Shown here: in pieces, positions 31,483 to 43,270 of the stretch
Numbering within the stretch: position 1 is the first letter of the stretch
Layout of the letters: every line of letters begins with the position of its first letter
DNA from: Acanthopleura granulata
Lineage: Eukaryota > Mollusca > Polyplacophora > Chitonida > Chitonidae
Assembly (NCBI GenBank): GCA_016165875.1
Contig: JABBOT010000008.1
Location: forward strand, 2,756,107-2,820,106
DNA: 64,000 nucleotides
Direction of reading: 5' to 3'
The notes under the pieces: model-generated
The model's database searches: none
What the model was told of the DNA's origin: nothing
The model's input: only the letters and a program-made list of their open reading frames with translations
Translations under genes and position numbers: made by a program

Positions 31483-34367
31483 TATACATCTCTAATCCTA
31501 TGCCGGTATATATATTCATGGATACCCGAACTGCCGTGTGACAACAAGCACAATTGTTAAGCCTTGAGATACTTTATCTGCACTGAAGCGTGAAATCACA
31601 GGCTCATGCTTGAATTATATATGAGTGTTTGTGCCTTTGACAGACAGCTACTGGAACTCTTACACAGTTATGTGTTCATTAGCATAAACATGAATCATTT
31701 ACGACTTTAATAGACCTGTTTCGCATGGTACATTTCAGTGTGAGCCATTATAAAGTTACAAAGCCTGACTTTTAAATACCACTAAAATTACAAATGACTT
31801 CATTCCACTTCTTCACTCACAATACTGATTAAGCCTTCGTGTCATCGACAAATTCCAGGATTGGTTAGACTACGTATATCCATGTTGCGGCATCTTTCTT
31901 TATCATGAAAATAACTACACTTTAAGAAACCGTGCTTATGTACTGAGTACAAGCAGTTAAATTGACGGAAGTATAAATTCGCTTTGTTATATCTACATTG
32001 CCTGCCGGGCAGGACAAAGCGAATCGTCTGTCACACAGTACTGCTAATGCCGCCAAAGCGTCTATGAAGAATTTTTGGGCCACATATATCCGCGTTGCTG
32101 GTTTTTTCAGTTATTACGAACATATTTCCACTTTTGGAAATCTTGTTAATCTACCTATGACTGAAGAAAAAAATACTCAGTTACATATTTATATTGTCTT
32201 ACAGACCAAAAGGGTGGTTAATGATGCAGGCTCAACGAGGCTTTCTTGTTCTCTTTTTATTGTTGCATAACGCCACACTCAATATTTTTTCGTGTACACA
32301 TGCTATTTCGGTCAATTTTGTGATGGAAACCGTAGCAGCTTGTGTAAACCAGCGACTGTTGATAGGTTACTGACGAACTTGTCACCAACAGATATGCATA
32401 CCATATTTGTGGAAAAGCCGTGGTCTTCAACGAACGTTGTGCGAATGGCATAGTGTCATGGTTAACTGTTTCTTGCCGCCAGGCCCATCAAGCAGTGAGA
32501 GCGGAGCTATGTACAAATTCCCTGTCTGACACCTGGTTTGAACCAGTGTATCCTAGTGTATAGGCACAAAGAAGCCCCATATTACTTTTACGAATATGTA
32601 CGATGATTTAATTTCAGATAATTTTAAATGACATGTAAAAAGCAGTTCTTTTCCTTTGGCCCTGAGTGACAATTACTTGGTGACATTGAATAATCCGCTA
32701 TTTCGGGGTGATTCCAGTCAACTCTTAGTTGGAGACAAAACAGGGGAAACAACTCGATACAGACACCCGAAGGTCTAAATTGGAATGCGTTGCGACTGAT
32801 TGTTTACTGAATAAGAATCTCAGTATGAGAAGAAAAACACGGATCCCCCAAATCCTTGGCGATATTGCATACACTCCACAAAATCATGACTTTGACACAT
32901 ATGCCAGATGTTGAAAGTGTTCAGGTTAAATCATTATCAGGATAATCATACAATTAACCAGTCATCACTGCACTTAAATATGAAACAAAACCACTATGGT
33001 ACTTAAAGTAGGTTGCCTTTTAGCCATAACGCTTTGACATATATAAAGATATAACAGGAGCTGGATCAGGGGTTTATGTATGAAACGGGGGAATTTAAGA
33101 CTTATATTCACACATCATTTCGCTAAGACAGTGAATACCAAAACATGTAATTGCTAGTGTACGTATCAACGTGGCAAAATAAAGTTTTCTGGGTGATTGA
33201 GACAAGTTTCGAGCTCAATATCCCGCGATGGTAGGTCCGCAGTTTTTGTTTACGATCGATTGACATGTAACTACAAATAGCTAAACCAGCAGGGCACAAA
33301 CTTTGTTCAGAATATAGAGGACGCAAAGTTGACTTCCAGTGGAACTCCCGAGGTGTGCTTTTGTAGTCGTAAACACAGTTGTGTTGAGAGACTGCTTTGA
33401 AATTACGCCTCTACACTTATGGTTTCAGATTTTTATAACCCTTGTTAGTCTATTCAAATTTAAATTTTACGAAGGTATCATTTTAATCACTTAATAACTG
33501 TGTAATTTTGGTGTCCTACATTTGCAGAGTGGTTCCAGGTTCTGCGTGTGCTGGAGGTGGTCGGGCTAGGCGGAGTGGTCGTTGCCATGTTTGTCACACT
33601 ACTCTCTCTGGTATACGCCGATCTCAGACTGAGATGTACCAACATCGTCCTCATCATCGTCTGTTTTTTATCAGGTATGTATCCGCCTACTTAACGCGGG
33701 GATTCTGTATTAACTAGTACTGTTTATGTTCACTGAAGTAACTCGTGACATGAAATATGGCTGGAATTAAGCAGACACTATACTGAGATATATACGGATA
33801 CTGATACTTTACTTGTGATGTGTGGTACAAAGATTTCATATGAATTCTAAAAGTAAGGTATCCAAAGATTCACACGACGTGGTCCATACTATTTGTATAT
33901 AATGGACCATACATACAAATTTGACTCAGATATTTAGTGTTTTCATATTTCAGTCTTGCTGTACTGTTCAAATCTCAGGTTAACCTGTACATTCTTTGTC
34001 AGACAATTTTAAAAAAATATTTGTGATTCATTTGACTTCGCATTTTTAAATCGTATCTTTCAAAAAATCCACCAAGTTACATAAACCACCATGTTGGTTC
34101 ACTTGCTGAAACACACCTCAAAGACTTACTTGGCATATCTTAAATGCTGTGACCTTTATTTTGTCAGCGGCCGTGATATTTACTGGCGGAATTCTGACAA
34201 TAAGGTCCACCGATGACCATCCAATGAAAGCGGAAGCGCAGCCGTCTTGGTCTTTGGACGTATCCATGTTATCAGCTATATTGGCGATTCTTTCTGGAAG
34301 TATCGTCATCATTGACATCAAAGAGGAAGCGTGTATCAAGTTGTATGAAGAGGATGACTACACGTGA
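29309..34367 (+). CDS. Claudin/PMP22-superfamily four-span membrane protein
   Basis: Three exons, 29309-29684, 33528-33674 and 34168-34367, join in phase 1 and give 240 residues ending in TGA. Exon 1 holds membrane span 1 (about 22-42) and the first extracellular loop with W43, GLW (56-58), C61 and C72. This is the W-GLW-C-C signature of claudins and relatives. An NIS sequon at 88-90 lies in that loop. Exon 2 gives span 2 (VVGLGGVVVAMFVTLLSLVY) and the start of span 3, which runs across the junction into exon 3 (NIVLIIVCFLSAAVIFTGGI). Exon 3 ends with span 4 (MLSAILAILSGSIVIIDI) and an acidic tail. Family members act at cell junctions or regulate membrane channels; the subfamily is unclear. 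Start M1 is the first ATG; M20 or M22 would suit a typical claudin N-terminus equally well. Confidence 0.8.
29716..29761 (+). repeat. Perfect 14-base hairpin in intron 1 of the claudin-like gene
   Basis: TATTGTCCTTATTA at 29716-29729 is perfectly complementary to 29748-29761 around an 18-base loop, 31 bases after the exon 1 donor. Confidence 0.8.
31415..31479. repeat. (TA)n microsatellite
   Basis: About 65 bases of uninterrupted TA in intron 1 of the claudin-like gene. The tyrosine/isoleucine-rich open frame across it is an artefact. Confidence 0.98.
32250..32400 (-). mobile_element. Degenerate SINE, second body type, in claudin-like gene intron 1
   Basis: A weak tail on the minus strand (GAGTGTGGCGTTATGCAACA region) lies next to a body ending in GTTACTGACGAACTTGTC. 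The body is related to those at 20040-20180 and 38525-38670. Confidence 0.45.
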
Positions 34368-34922
34368 TAACTCCTCACCAATAGATCAATCCCATAATGC
34401 AATCCACTATGCTCTTAATAACCAAAGATTTTAACCGAAAAAAAAATAATATGCATGTAATAATTTTGATATTTGTCGACACCGCCTTTTTTAGAGACCA
34501 AACCAAGTGAACTGATAGAGTTAAATTGGCAAAGTGTAGCTGTATATATGTGTAAATTACATTTTTATATTTGTTGAAAGCCGCGGTGTTATTGTAGTTT
34601 GACTAATAGTAGTTAATAGTTGGCTAATAGTATTCTTAGCCTTGATCATTTCAACAGCCTCAACGGCACAATACTATAAAAGAAAGGCATATTTAATTTT
34701 GTATCCATTGTTCAATTCTGAGCATTTATTGTGGGAAAATATCTATCTGTTATCGAAAAATATATGATGGCAAACAAGTTAAAACTTCAGATGAGACAGG
34801 GATATCCTTGAAAACAATGTGTGGTTATTCACCCATGCAGGCAGCTGTCAATTACAAAAATACACAGAAATCTAGTTTACAGGATGGCTCTCGGACCTTA
34901 CATTTTCCACTTTTAGCAAGGC

Positions 34923-34928
34923 AATAAA
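34923..34928 (+). terminator. Polyadenylation signal AATAAA, claudin-like gene
   Basis: Canonical hexamer 556 bases after the stop at 34367. Another AATAAA lies at about 35108. Confidence 0.45.
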
Positions 34929-35339
34929 TGCATGTAAAAGTCTGCTTCAGATTTTTCAGTCATGAATTTTGTTTGACTCTGATATTTATTCTTCTATATG
35001 TGCACAGCATTCTCGTTTCGCTTGTCCTAATTTTTATTGTTCATTTTGTTTTATGTATATGCTGTAAAAAGTAAATCTGCATACAAGATATTACATTTAT
35101 GTGGGTGAAATAAACAGCTTTGTACAAGTATAAATATTAATTTTTATCATATGTTTATTTGTCTTAAGAAGTGCTCTGTAGTATATAACCCTAGCGAGCA
35201 TAACTATGACTTGTTAGATCTTCGTGCCAGGCTAGTAGAGTTTTACTCAGACACGGTGCTGCCTATCCCGGCCTTCACAATATTTTCCTAGCTGACCCGG
35301 AAGTGCGGGATCAGTCAAATAGTCATATCCTTCACCACT

Positions 35340-35520
35340 GAGATCACGTGTCCGAATCCAGCTCAAGACGTTTTAAGTTAAGACGTTTGCCATGTACATG
35401 GCGATAGGAGTTGCATGGTTTACTCTGGGCACTTTCATTTCCTCCAACCGCAACCCTGACCGCTATCGTAAAGTGGAGAATTCTTGAATACCACGTTAAG
35501 CCACAGTCTAATAAATGATA
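35340..35520 (+). mobile_element. Degenerate SINE
   Basis: A box B-like GTGTCCGAATCCAGC is followed by a body and a weak tail (CGCTATCGTAAAGTGGAGAA, TCTTGAATACCACGTTAAG). Confidence 0.5.
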
Positions 35521-38500
35521 TTTATGCACTGGCTGAGCCATAAATAGCGTTTTGTTGGAGATATCCAGCAACCTCTTATTCCGCGTTTGTCCTACAGGCT
35601 CTCTCAGTCTAGGCTTGGATTATTCGGACCATATTTAGCTACTCAGCGAGATTTCAATCGCGCTGAAATTACCTGTACCTCTCCGGATCATGCACAAATG
35701 CATCAGGATTGAAGAAGTGTATGTGAATATCAATGGCTGTCAATAGACTTGTTTGGAGTTTTACGCCGTACCCACGGATCGCCAATAGAAGAATAAAGGT
35801 TTCAGTATTGATCTGTCGTAATCCCTCTGGGTTTAAGTAGCCTGTTTACAGTCACGATGCCAAATTGTTAGCTTCTCTTCAGGTATAATTGTCCGTGAGT
35901 TTCACCTTAGTGGTACACACATCGTACTTTGACTGGATTCTTTCATTACACTTTCTTTCTTCCTTTCGCACAGATCTTGTTAACCATATTGAAAGTTAAT
36001 GCCTTTATTAAACCGAGGCTTTTAGTATTGCATGTGTTCTATAAAGAACAACATTAGGAACTGTAAATATGCAGAGTGAATCTTTATATGTTTAAACCCC
36101 GTTAGGTTAAATACCTAAACATGTTTTTCTTTTATGCCCACAGCTCAACACCAATCGTCAAAGAAACAATGGGTCGGTGCAATGTAAGCATTTGATGGAC
36201 AAATGATGAAACAGGCTGTTGTCTTGTCAAGTTCACAGCAAATCGCATCTCGCAATTCGGCAACAGTTACATACACTAGTACATAATGGGTTAATTGCTA
36301 ATATTCATGTGTTACATTTTATTTCTCATTTTCTCGAACGGGCTTCGTTAGAAGCAATATGCAAAGATGTATATGATCTCTCAGCCTGCATGAGTTGGAA
36401 ACCATTCCACTCTCCCCCGAACACTGCAGTGTTTAGCCAGGCGCACGGTTGTTTATCACCCTGCACTCTCAGTGGCACTTTGAAGGATGGGTGGAGTGAT
36501 CGCTCCCTGATGATGTCAACAAAGGTCAAGTGTTATGAGTGCCCAAGTGCATTCGGAGGATCACGGACAACCACTCTGCCTTTACATCCAATATATTTTC
36601 CGCCAAATCCGAGCTCGACCATTTGTTCATGGATTCATTTTTCTGCGTGACACGAAGCACAATAAAATATTTTTGACGCATCACTTTTTTGTATTACTAC
36701 ATTAATCCAAACTTGTGCTTATAAACAAAACTTTGCAAGGTTATGGTTATACACTCTATTCTTGCAGTTCTGTAAGTAGCGTTGATCATGCAGGCATATC
36801 TCACCCCTTGCTATGGTTATTTTGGTCTTAGATCGTTTATGCCGAGTAATTTCATTTTCTGAACATAAAAAGTCGAAAGACGGAATGATGGAATTCAGGC
36901 AATGAGTTCATATAGTCAAATTCAGGTGTTGTGAGTTAAGCGACAATATGCTCGGAATAAACTCAACAGTCAAAGATTATTTGTAAATTAATTTCATTGT
37001 AACCAGTTCAAAAGGTCGGGCTGAAAATCTGAATAAACTGGATGAAATTGTTTCTTCCCTCATCGCATGAGCTGGCATAATAACAGGATTAGTCTTAGAG
37101 TGGAGTACGCACATAATAGGCACTGTAATCTGTGCTGTAACGCAAACAGTGGCGTGCGACACGGCGCTGAGTCCAGCATGCCAACAATAATTGTCATCTA
37201 AAGCATCTGGCCGAGCTCAGGTGTGGCACTTGAACCTGTCAACACTTGACTGTGCCCATTATACGGTGGTATTACGCGACGAGTTGTGCCATTAACTCCG
37301 CAGAGAACTTTCTCCGTGGGTCGGCATCTCTAACAGTAGCTCCATCTGCAGATAGTCACAATACCCACCTTTTACCATCAGCATTTCATCAGCCGCCTCC
37401 AGAAACTCCCGACTGAAGAAAATCTTAACTTTCAAGGTAACAATGAGACCACAATCCATGAACCAATTGGAATTCAACGGTTCAGCGATCAGGCCATTCA
37501 TAGTCCTCGACCCTTGAGTAAAAGTATCCCGCCCATCTTCCCCACCCCACAAACCCTCTCACTTCAAAACTCCTTGGGTCTTCTTCACTATCACCACGAG
37601 ACCGTAAGTTAACCGTAAGGTCGGGGTACACTGACACTTGCACAATGTCTATTTATTTGGATTCTACTACAATGTAACCGTGAACAAAGTAAACCCAGCT
37701 CATGTTCTGTGGACGTAACTATGCTAAGATGAGAGCTAACGCCTGTTTCATTCTTCCCAAGTCAATACAATGTAGCAAAGAGTTGTGTTTGGCTGACGAC
37801 ACCCCCGAGGCCCCGTGTCGGTATACCGGGTGTATTGTTACACCCCTCATATCCTAAATTAAGAGCCCAAATGAGCAGAGGTAGCACGTGTTTTTGACAT
37901 GTCTAGTCACCGTAAGGTACAATAGGGACTTCGCCAATTCCCGGCAACGCACCAGTTTCTATTGCCAGCTTGCATGTTGCCAGCGGACCGGAACAATACC
38001 TTGGTAATTATTTGCAATGACAAAGTGAGCCTTAGCATGCGTTTCATCCAGGTTGTAATATAAACCCAAAGTTACTTCCCAAATTAATTTATTGTTCTTT
38101 TATTGCTACTTGGTATTTATAAATTCACCCGCAGCATTGTTTCCGCCTACAAACAACACTGTGTGTGAAGCCTAAAAACTCTCATTCACCGCATGCTGTG
38201 ACTAATGTAACCAGTCAACACACAGCTTTCTTAATCCCACGCGGCACGGCTTCAGCACGTCTGTTGACTTTTTTTCTTTTCGCTCCTTTTTTGCACACAA
38301 GACCTGAAATCCGGACAATATTGTTATTTCCTAAAATAGAATACATAGATAATTCATTCCATTCAAATTTTCCTTTCAAATCCTATCTTGCAACAAACAC
38401 CAGAATTAGTTGGTATACTACAATTACTAGATGTATATATACTTCCCATAAATCTATTTAAGAAATCGAAACTCTGTGGAGAAAACTGTAACATGACTTG

Positions 38501-38524
38501 ACTTGTGTTTCAGCGGTATATTCA

Positions 38525-38670
38525 TGATTTGATTTGACTGACTGATGTTTACCGCCGAGCTAAAAAATATTCTACTCATTCGGACGGAGGTCAGCTTTAC
38601 GGGTATATGAAACCGCAGTGCGCTGAGTAAACCCCTGATCTTTGACAGGTATCTGACGAACTTCTCCGGA
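38525..38670 (-). mobile_element. Degenerate SINE, second body type
   Basis: A tail-like stretch on the minus strand and the body landmark GTATCTGACGAACTTCTCC match the copies at 20040-20180 and 32250-32400. Confidence 0.4.
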
Positions 38671-39849
38671 ACAGCTCGACATTTTCACGCGCATGGCGAC
38701 CTTACTGTACAAGTCATATTGGTTAAAGCGAAAGGAAAATTACCTGTTCTAGGCTGGGATGGGTCCAATACATTGTTTGTCCGAGTGAGAGGATGGCACG
38801 CATCTTCACCACAGCTCCATGATCTGCAACTTGAAGAATTCAAGACTAATTCACGAATACGAAGGTTGTCAGTGTACAAATGGAGGAAATCTGACAGAAC
38901 CCATGTAGAGGAAACTTACTGAGAGGTACACACTGTACAAATGTGGCAGCCATACCGTGCAGTTTTACAGTAAATATAGTACATATTTCATACTCTCGCA
39001 CAGTAGTTCTGAGATGAGCTGGCCATGTTCCAAACTTAGCTTCCACATTCATCGTTCTGAATTCTTACACTTACATACCTGGAACTCAGTTGTGTCACCC
39101 TTGCTGTACTCAAAGTACTTAAGCTGTACTCGACGAAAAAACGGTTGTCTCGTGGCCTTAATCTTGTTTTTTTTTTTTTTCAAGATTTCAGTTTCCTCCC
39201 GCGATAGTTGCTGACAGTTTTTTTTGATTACTATTACAATTAAAAATAAAGTTAAAAATAACAAACAAGCTGTCAGTCGCCCTTTTAATGGTGCAAATCT
39301 TCTTAGTTTCGACCCAAACGTTCATCTTTTTATCCGAACGATGCAGAGTGCTGCCAACTCGAACATGAACGTTAGCCAAATTTGGCTTGCTGCCGATGCA
39401 TCGGGTAGATTCATTTTCATTGTGACATCATGGCCTTTATTATTCAAGAATAACTTGAAGATGTAAAGTGGAAATTACTGTATGATTTAAGGAAAAGTTT
39501 TGTTTTTTGTAGGGTATATAGCTTCGACATTTTCAGGATAACCCACTCGAAAAAACCGAGTTCCAGGTTAGTAAAATGAAAAGTGCAGATGTGTAATTCT
39601 GAAAGATAAGGTGGAAAGAATGAAACAGATCTCAAATCTACTTAAGAAGTCTCTTTTCTTCATTACTATACACAGGCATGGAGGTAGCTACCTCACTTAA
39701 TCGCTATGCCGAATACACCGGACAATACGTCTCACCCAGTCACGGTATGCCAATAGCAAGACGATCATTAGACAATCTCTTGATGAGCGGTAAAATGACT
39801 ATTTATAGGATTGTGTATCGGTATTTTAAATCACGTCTTAGGCATAACC

Positions 39850-39906
39850 TGACGAAGGTTTGAACCCTATTTGCCTCTCTAACCGCTTGGCCGCCTCAGT
39901 GCTGTC
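39850..39906 (-). mobile_element. tRNA-like SINE head fragment
   Basis: The minus strand reads GGCGGCCAAGCGGTTAGAG (box A-like) and, too soon after it, GGGTTCAAACC (box B-like). The anticodon arm is missing, so this is not a functional tRNA. Confidence 0.45.
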
Positions 39907-41542
39907 TGCTTTAGAAATAAGGAGGTATACACGTCTTTGAAAAGAAGTCTTACAGATCTTCCAATACAACTTTCTGGTCTGCCCGCTGCATATCCTAAAC
40001 GCGTAACGTTTGGCTAACGGTATATGATGGCAGCGCTCCAAAAAATTACGAAGGAGGCCATTGCCCACTTTACAGTTTGAACAAACCGTTTGAAAAGAAT
40101 AAATGACCAGTATTGAAATAATCCTGCTAACAGCTTTCCAAATGAAAACTTCAGACCTTTGAAATATAATAAAATGCACTTTTGGTCAGTATTTTTTTCA
40201 GAATAAGAACTTATTCAAAAAGGTATTTTTTGTTTTTGTTTTAAGAACGCTTCATCTACACACTACATGAGAATGTTGAGCCAGTAGGTGGCTACAGCAT
40301 TCAAAACATAATTTAAACATAACTTTTCTGCAGGAATCGTGCTGCCAATATCACAACGATGATGTAGTGTTATGATTGAATACTGCATGCAATAAATTTT
40401 AACACATAATTGTTTATCACGTTATCCATGAGGAATCTATTCTGATTATTAATCGATATTTGACTCATGCTATCACCAAGCCATCACATGCACAATGATG
40501 CTTGAGAGCCCGCCACAAAGTCATTGACGACCACCCACCATAATGCAGGCACCGTTACACCAACAGGATGTGAATTTCATTCAACGACATGTGTATAATA
40601 TTTGAGGACCTCGCTTTGTCTTTCGTGCACTTAGTGGTCGTGGGAATCTTAGACAATACCAGTCAACCGTTATTCTGTTATAATATCCCGCTACCTTCCC
40701 CGTGTCAACGGTTACATTGACTTTAGCGTGTGTTATCAGCTCGAACTGACAGCCACAAGAATGTATCAAAAGTACATATTGTTTTTAGATGGCAATTGGT
40801 GATCGATTTACTTTCAATATCTGCAATCTATTCGATATGAAGGTCTCAACTCTGACAGTCAGCCCTTTGTGTTCTCTCTCAGGGTAAATTGTTGAAACAA
40901 TTACAGGGTGATAATATCCAGACTTGTTGAGATTGACCAGCTGTTTCGACCAATTCTTGCCACACTGGCTTCCGCTCAATGTATTAGTTGATTCCACGCA
41001 GTTAGTGGAGTCCAGCTGAAGTTGCTCTTTTATATTGTTTGTTATATCTCCTATATATATATATACAAATTAAACTTCATTTCATAACTGTAGTCAGGTG
41101 TTTTATCTAATTCCGCTGAACCGAATTAGTGCACAAGTAAGGTTATCCATAGCTTCTCCATGACACACACTCACCCACAAACACACATGTATTAAAACAC
41201 AATGAAAGGGCAAGTGGAGAAACGTTTCGGGCAATTAACTGGGATGTTGATTAAACATTTGGCTTTAGTTTCAGCCTTCGAAATACTTTATCAGCTTTGT
41301 AGTACTTCTCCAGGATGTAAGGACACATCTCGTGTGTTACAAAGCACATACTCACATTTTATGTCTGCCTGATATGAGTAAAAAACTGTTGGCGGATTTT
41401 TCCTCAACATAGAAACATTTCGTTCCTGTAAATTATACAGGTATACATGTATTTACAGAGACTTTCATGTTAATTTTATAAATTTAGATGGCTTTACCAA
41501 TTTGAGCCTAATGAAGAACATTTTCTCGCAAACTGTTGACCG

Positions 41543-41630
41543 CATTTATTTATTTGTTTATTCATTTATTTATTTGTGTGATTGGTGTTTTACGACGGCA
41601 GCCAGCATTATGGTGTGAGGAAACCGGGGG
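41543..41630 (-). mobile_element. SINE tail fragment
   Basis: The minus strand shows GTAAAACACCAATCACACAA, A/T repeats and the preceding CCATAATGCTGGCTGCC segment. Confidence 0.65.
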
Positions 41631-41722
41631 TGAGCGATTGACCATTATTCTCCACTTGTAAGACATGAGCACAACGGTACCAATGTGCGAACAAATCCTG
41701 ATTAAGGAGACAAGAAACACTT

Positions 41723-41815
41723 CATTTATTTATTTTTTGACTGGTATTTTACGCCGCATTCAAGAATATTTCACTTATACGGCCGTGGCCAGGATTATGC
41801 TGAGAGGAAACGCAA
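41723..41815 (-). mobile_element. SINE tail fragment
   Basis: The minus strand shows CGTATAAGTGAAATATTCTT and GGCGTAAAATACCAGTCAAA, about 180 bases from the neighbouring fragment in the same orientation. Confidence 0.7.
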
Positions 41816-42039
41816 TGAACACCGGGGCTCATGCAGTTAGGTCTTATTGCATTCAATCTGGATGTTAAAGGAACAGAAATGCGAAATATTCATTACTTTT
41901 CATGTATAAGAAAGGCGGCGGCGGAGGAGGGTGGAGGATCATGTCTATGAGTGAATGAGGCAGTACCCGTAGAAAACCAACGAAATTTTTGAGATACGTG
42001 ACAAACCTGAATGAATAAACCTCATGAATAAAAGTTCTG

Positions 42040-42430
42040 CGCAAAGTGTCGTTGACTGGATTCGAACACACGATCTCACCGCTCATGGACCTGTATCAGC
42101 TGCAGAGAGAGCAACGATTACCTCGGTATTCGGTGAAGGAACAAGGACCCAATAGGCTACTTTAACCAGCTCTAATCAAACTGCATAATTAATGCAGAAT
42201 GCAAATATTTACGACAGAAGAAAAATTTTGATCCCTAAATATGAAAATAACAACTTTACATGTATTGGTCCGCACAATCTGATGGCAGTTGATGCCGGAA
42301 GTTCAAAACGGATAAATCTGTTTGACCCTGAGTTCTATAATTGTTCACTTATGGCTGGATTCGAACAAGCGATCACAATGATTAAGAGCCTGATGTGTTA
42401 TCCATGAGAGCTAGAGCTATAGCCACCCCA
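42040..42430 (-). mobile_element. Two tRNA-like SINE heads
   Basis: On the minus strand, box B-like GTTCGAATCCAGTC (about 42051-42064) and GTTCGAATCCAGCC (about 42357-42370) follow tRNA-like arms. The upstream copy reads GGGGTGGCTATAGCTCTAGC at its 5' side. Stem pairing is poor, which argues against tRNA genes. Confidence 0.45.
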
Positions 42431-42829
42431 GCCTTCGGGGCCCCCAACGCTCACATAAATATTGATGTGAAGATGTATTATGTACATTTCTATTCCATAT
42501 AGTGCGGCGTTTAAATTACCACGTGCTTTTTCATGTAACACGCTAATGCATGCATGCTCTGACCTTCTCCTTTACCGCTCTACTTTAACTATTCCTACTG
42601 AAGCCATAAGTAACGTCTATCGTCCATTCACTATATACACTGAATGGTATGTTCATTTCCGTCTATTCGCTCCAGTTTGGCGAAGTAAATGATGGCGCAC
42701 GTCGTTCAATGTCAACACAGCTCACTCCGCCCTTAATGTAACAGGAAAACTCTTTACATAGACATTTTACACCAATAATGTTTCAATAGAAACGGAAGCT
42801 ACATTGGGAGTCCGGCTAATTGATCAACT

Positions 42830-43270
42830 GGGGCTCTGGTTTGTCAGCTGCCCAGAAACCCGATTAAACCTTGGTGTTCTGAACAGAGCTTGAATATGCT
42901 TATCAATGAAGTCAGTGGCAAGCTGTGTTTATTTAGATAACTAACTAGAGTCAGGGCCTACCTTTGAATTTCTATGAGCATAATAAGAGCATCGAGAGCC
43001 ATGGATCCTGCCGTCTGGTCTGTATGGAGCAGAGCAAACAGGCAATGGCGCAGTTTAGATGATTTGTATGTGGGCCATTCAATCACCACCAAGGGTGACA
43101 ATGACAGGCAAAATATTTATTTGGATACAGATCAAAGGAATTTCTAATTGATACGGATGCGTGTGACAATACCAGTGGCATACGTAAACGGCGGGAAAGC
43201 CCCGGTGATCTCAAAACACACTGTCAAACTCCGTCAAGCCAATTACTTAATTGATCTGTAACACTATGTG
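42830..43270. promoter_or_regulatory. Candidate developmental enhancer
   Basis: Non-coding block less AT-biased than its flanks and free of repeats. It holds a TCF/LEF-like ATCAAAGG (43131-43138), a Meis/TALE-like TGACAG (43102-43107) and homeobox-like TAATTGAT/ATTACTTAATT sites near 43150 and 43240. Function is inferred only from motif clustering in the gene-poor neighbourhood of FoxB. Confidence 0.25.

Larger units (their letters stand above)
34368..42829. other. Gene-poor interval, part 1
   Basis: Claudin-like 3' UTR, then SINE fragments (35340-35520, 38525-38670, 39850-39906, 41543-41630, 41723-41815, 42040-42430). One longer open frame of 143 codons lies at 36219-36650 with no recognisable domain. 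No multi-exon gene could be assembled here. Confidence 0.5.

Noticed and set aside
31249..31560. 103-codon frame with a run of Tyr-Ile
   Set aside because: It translates the (TA)n microsatellite.
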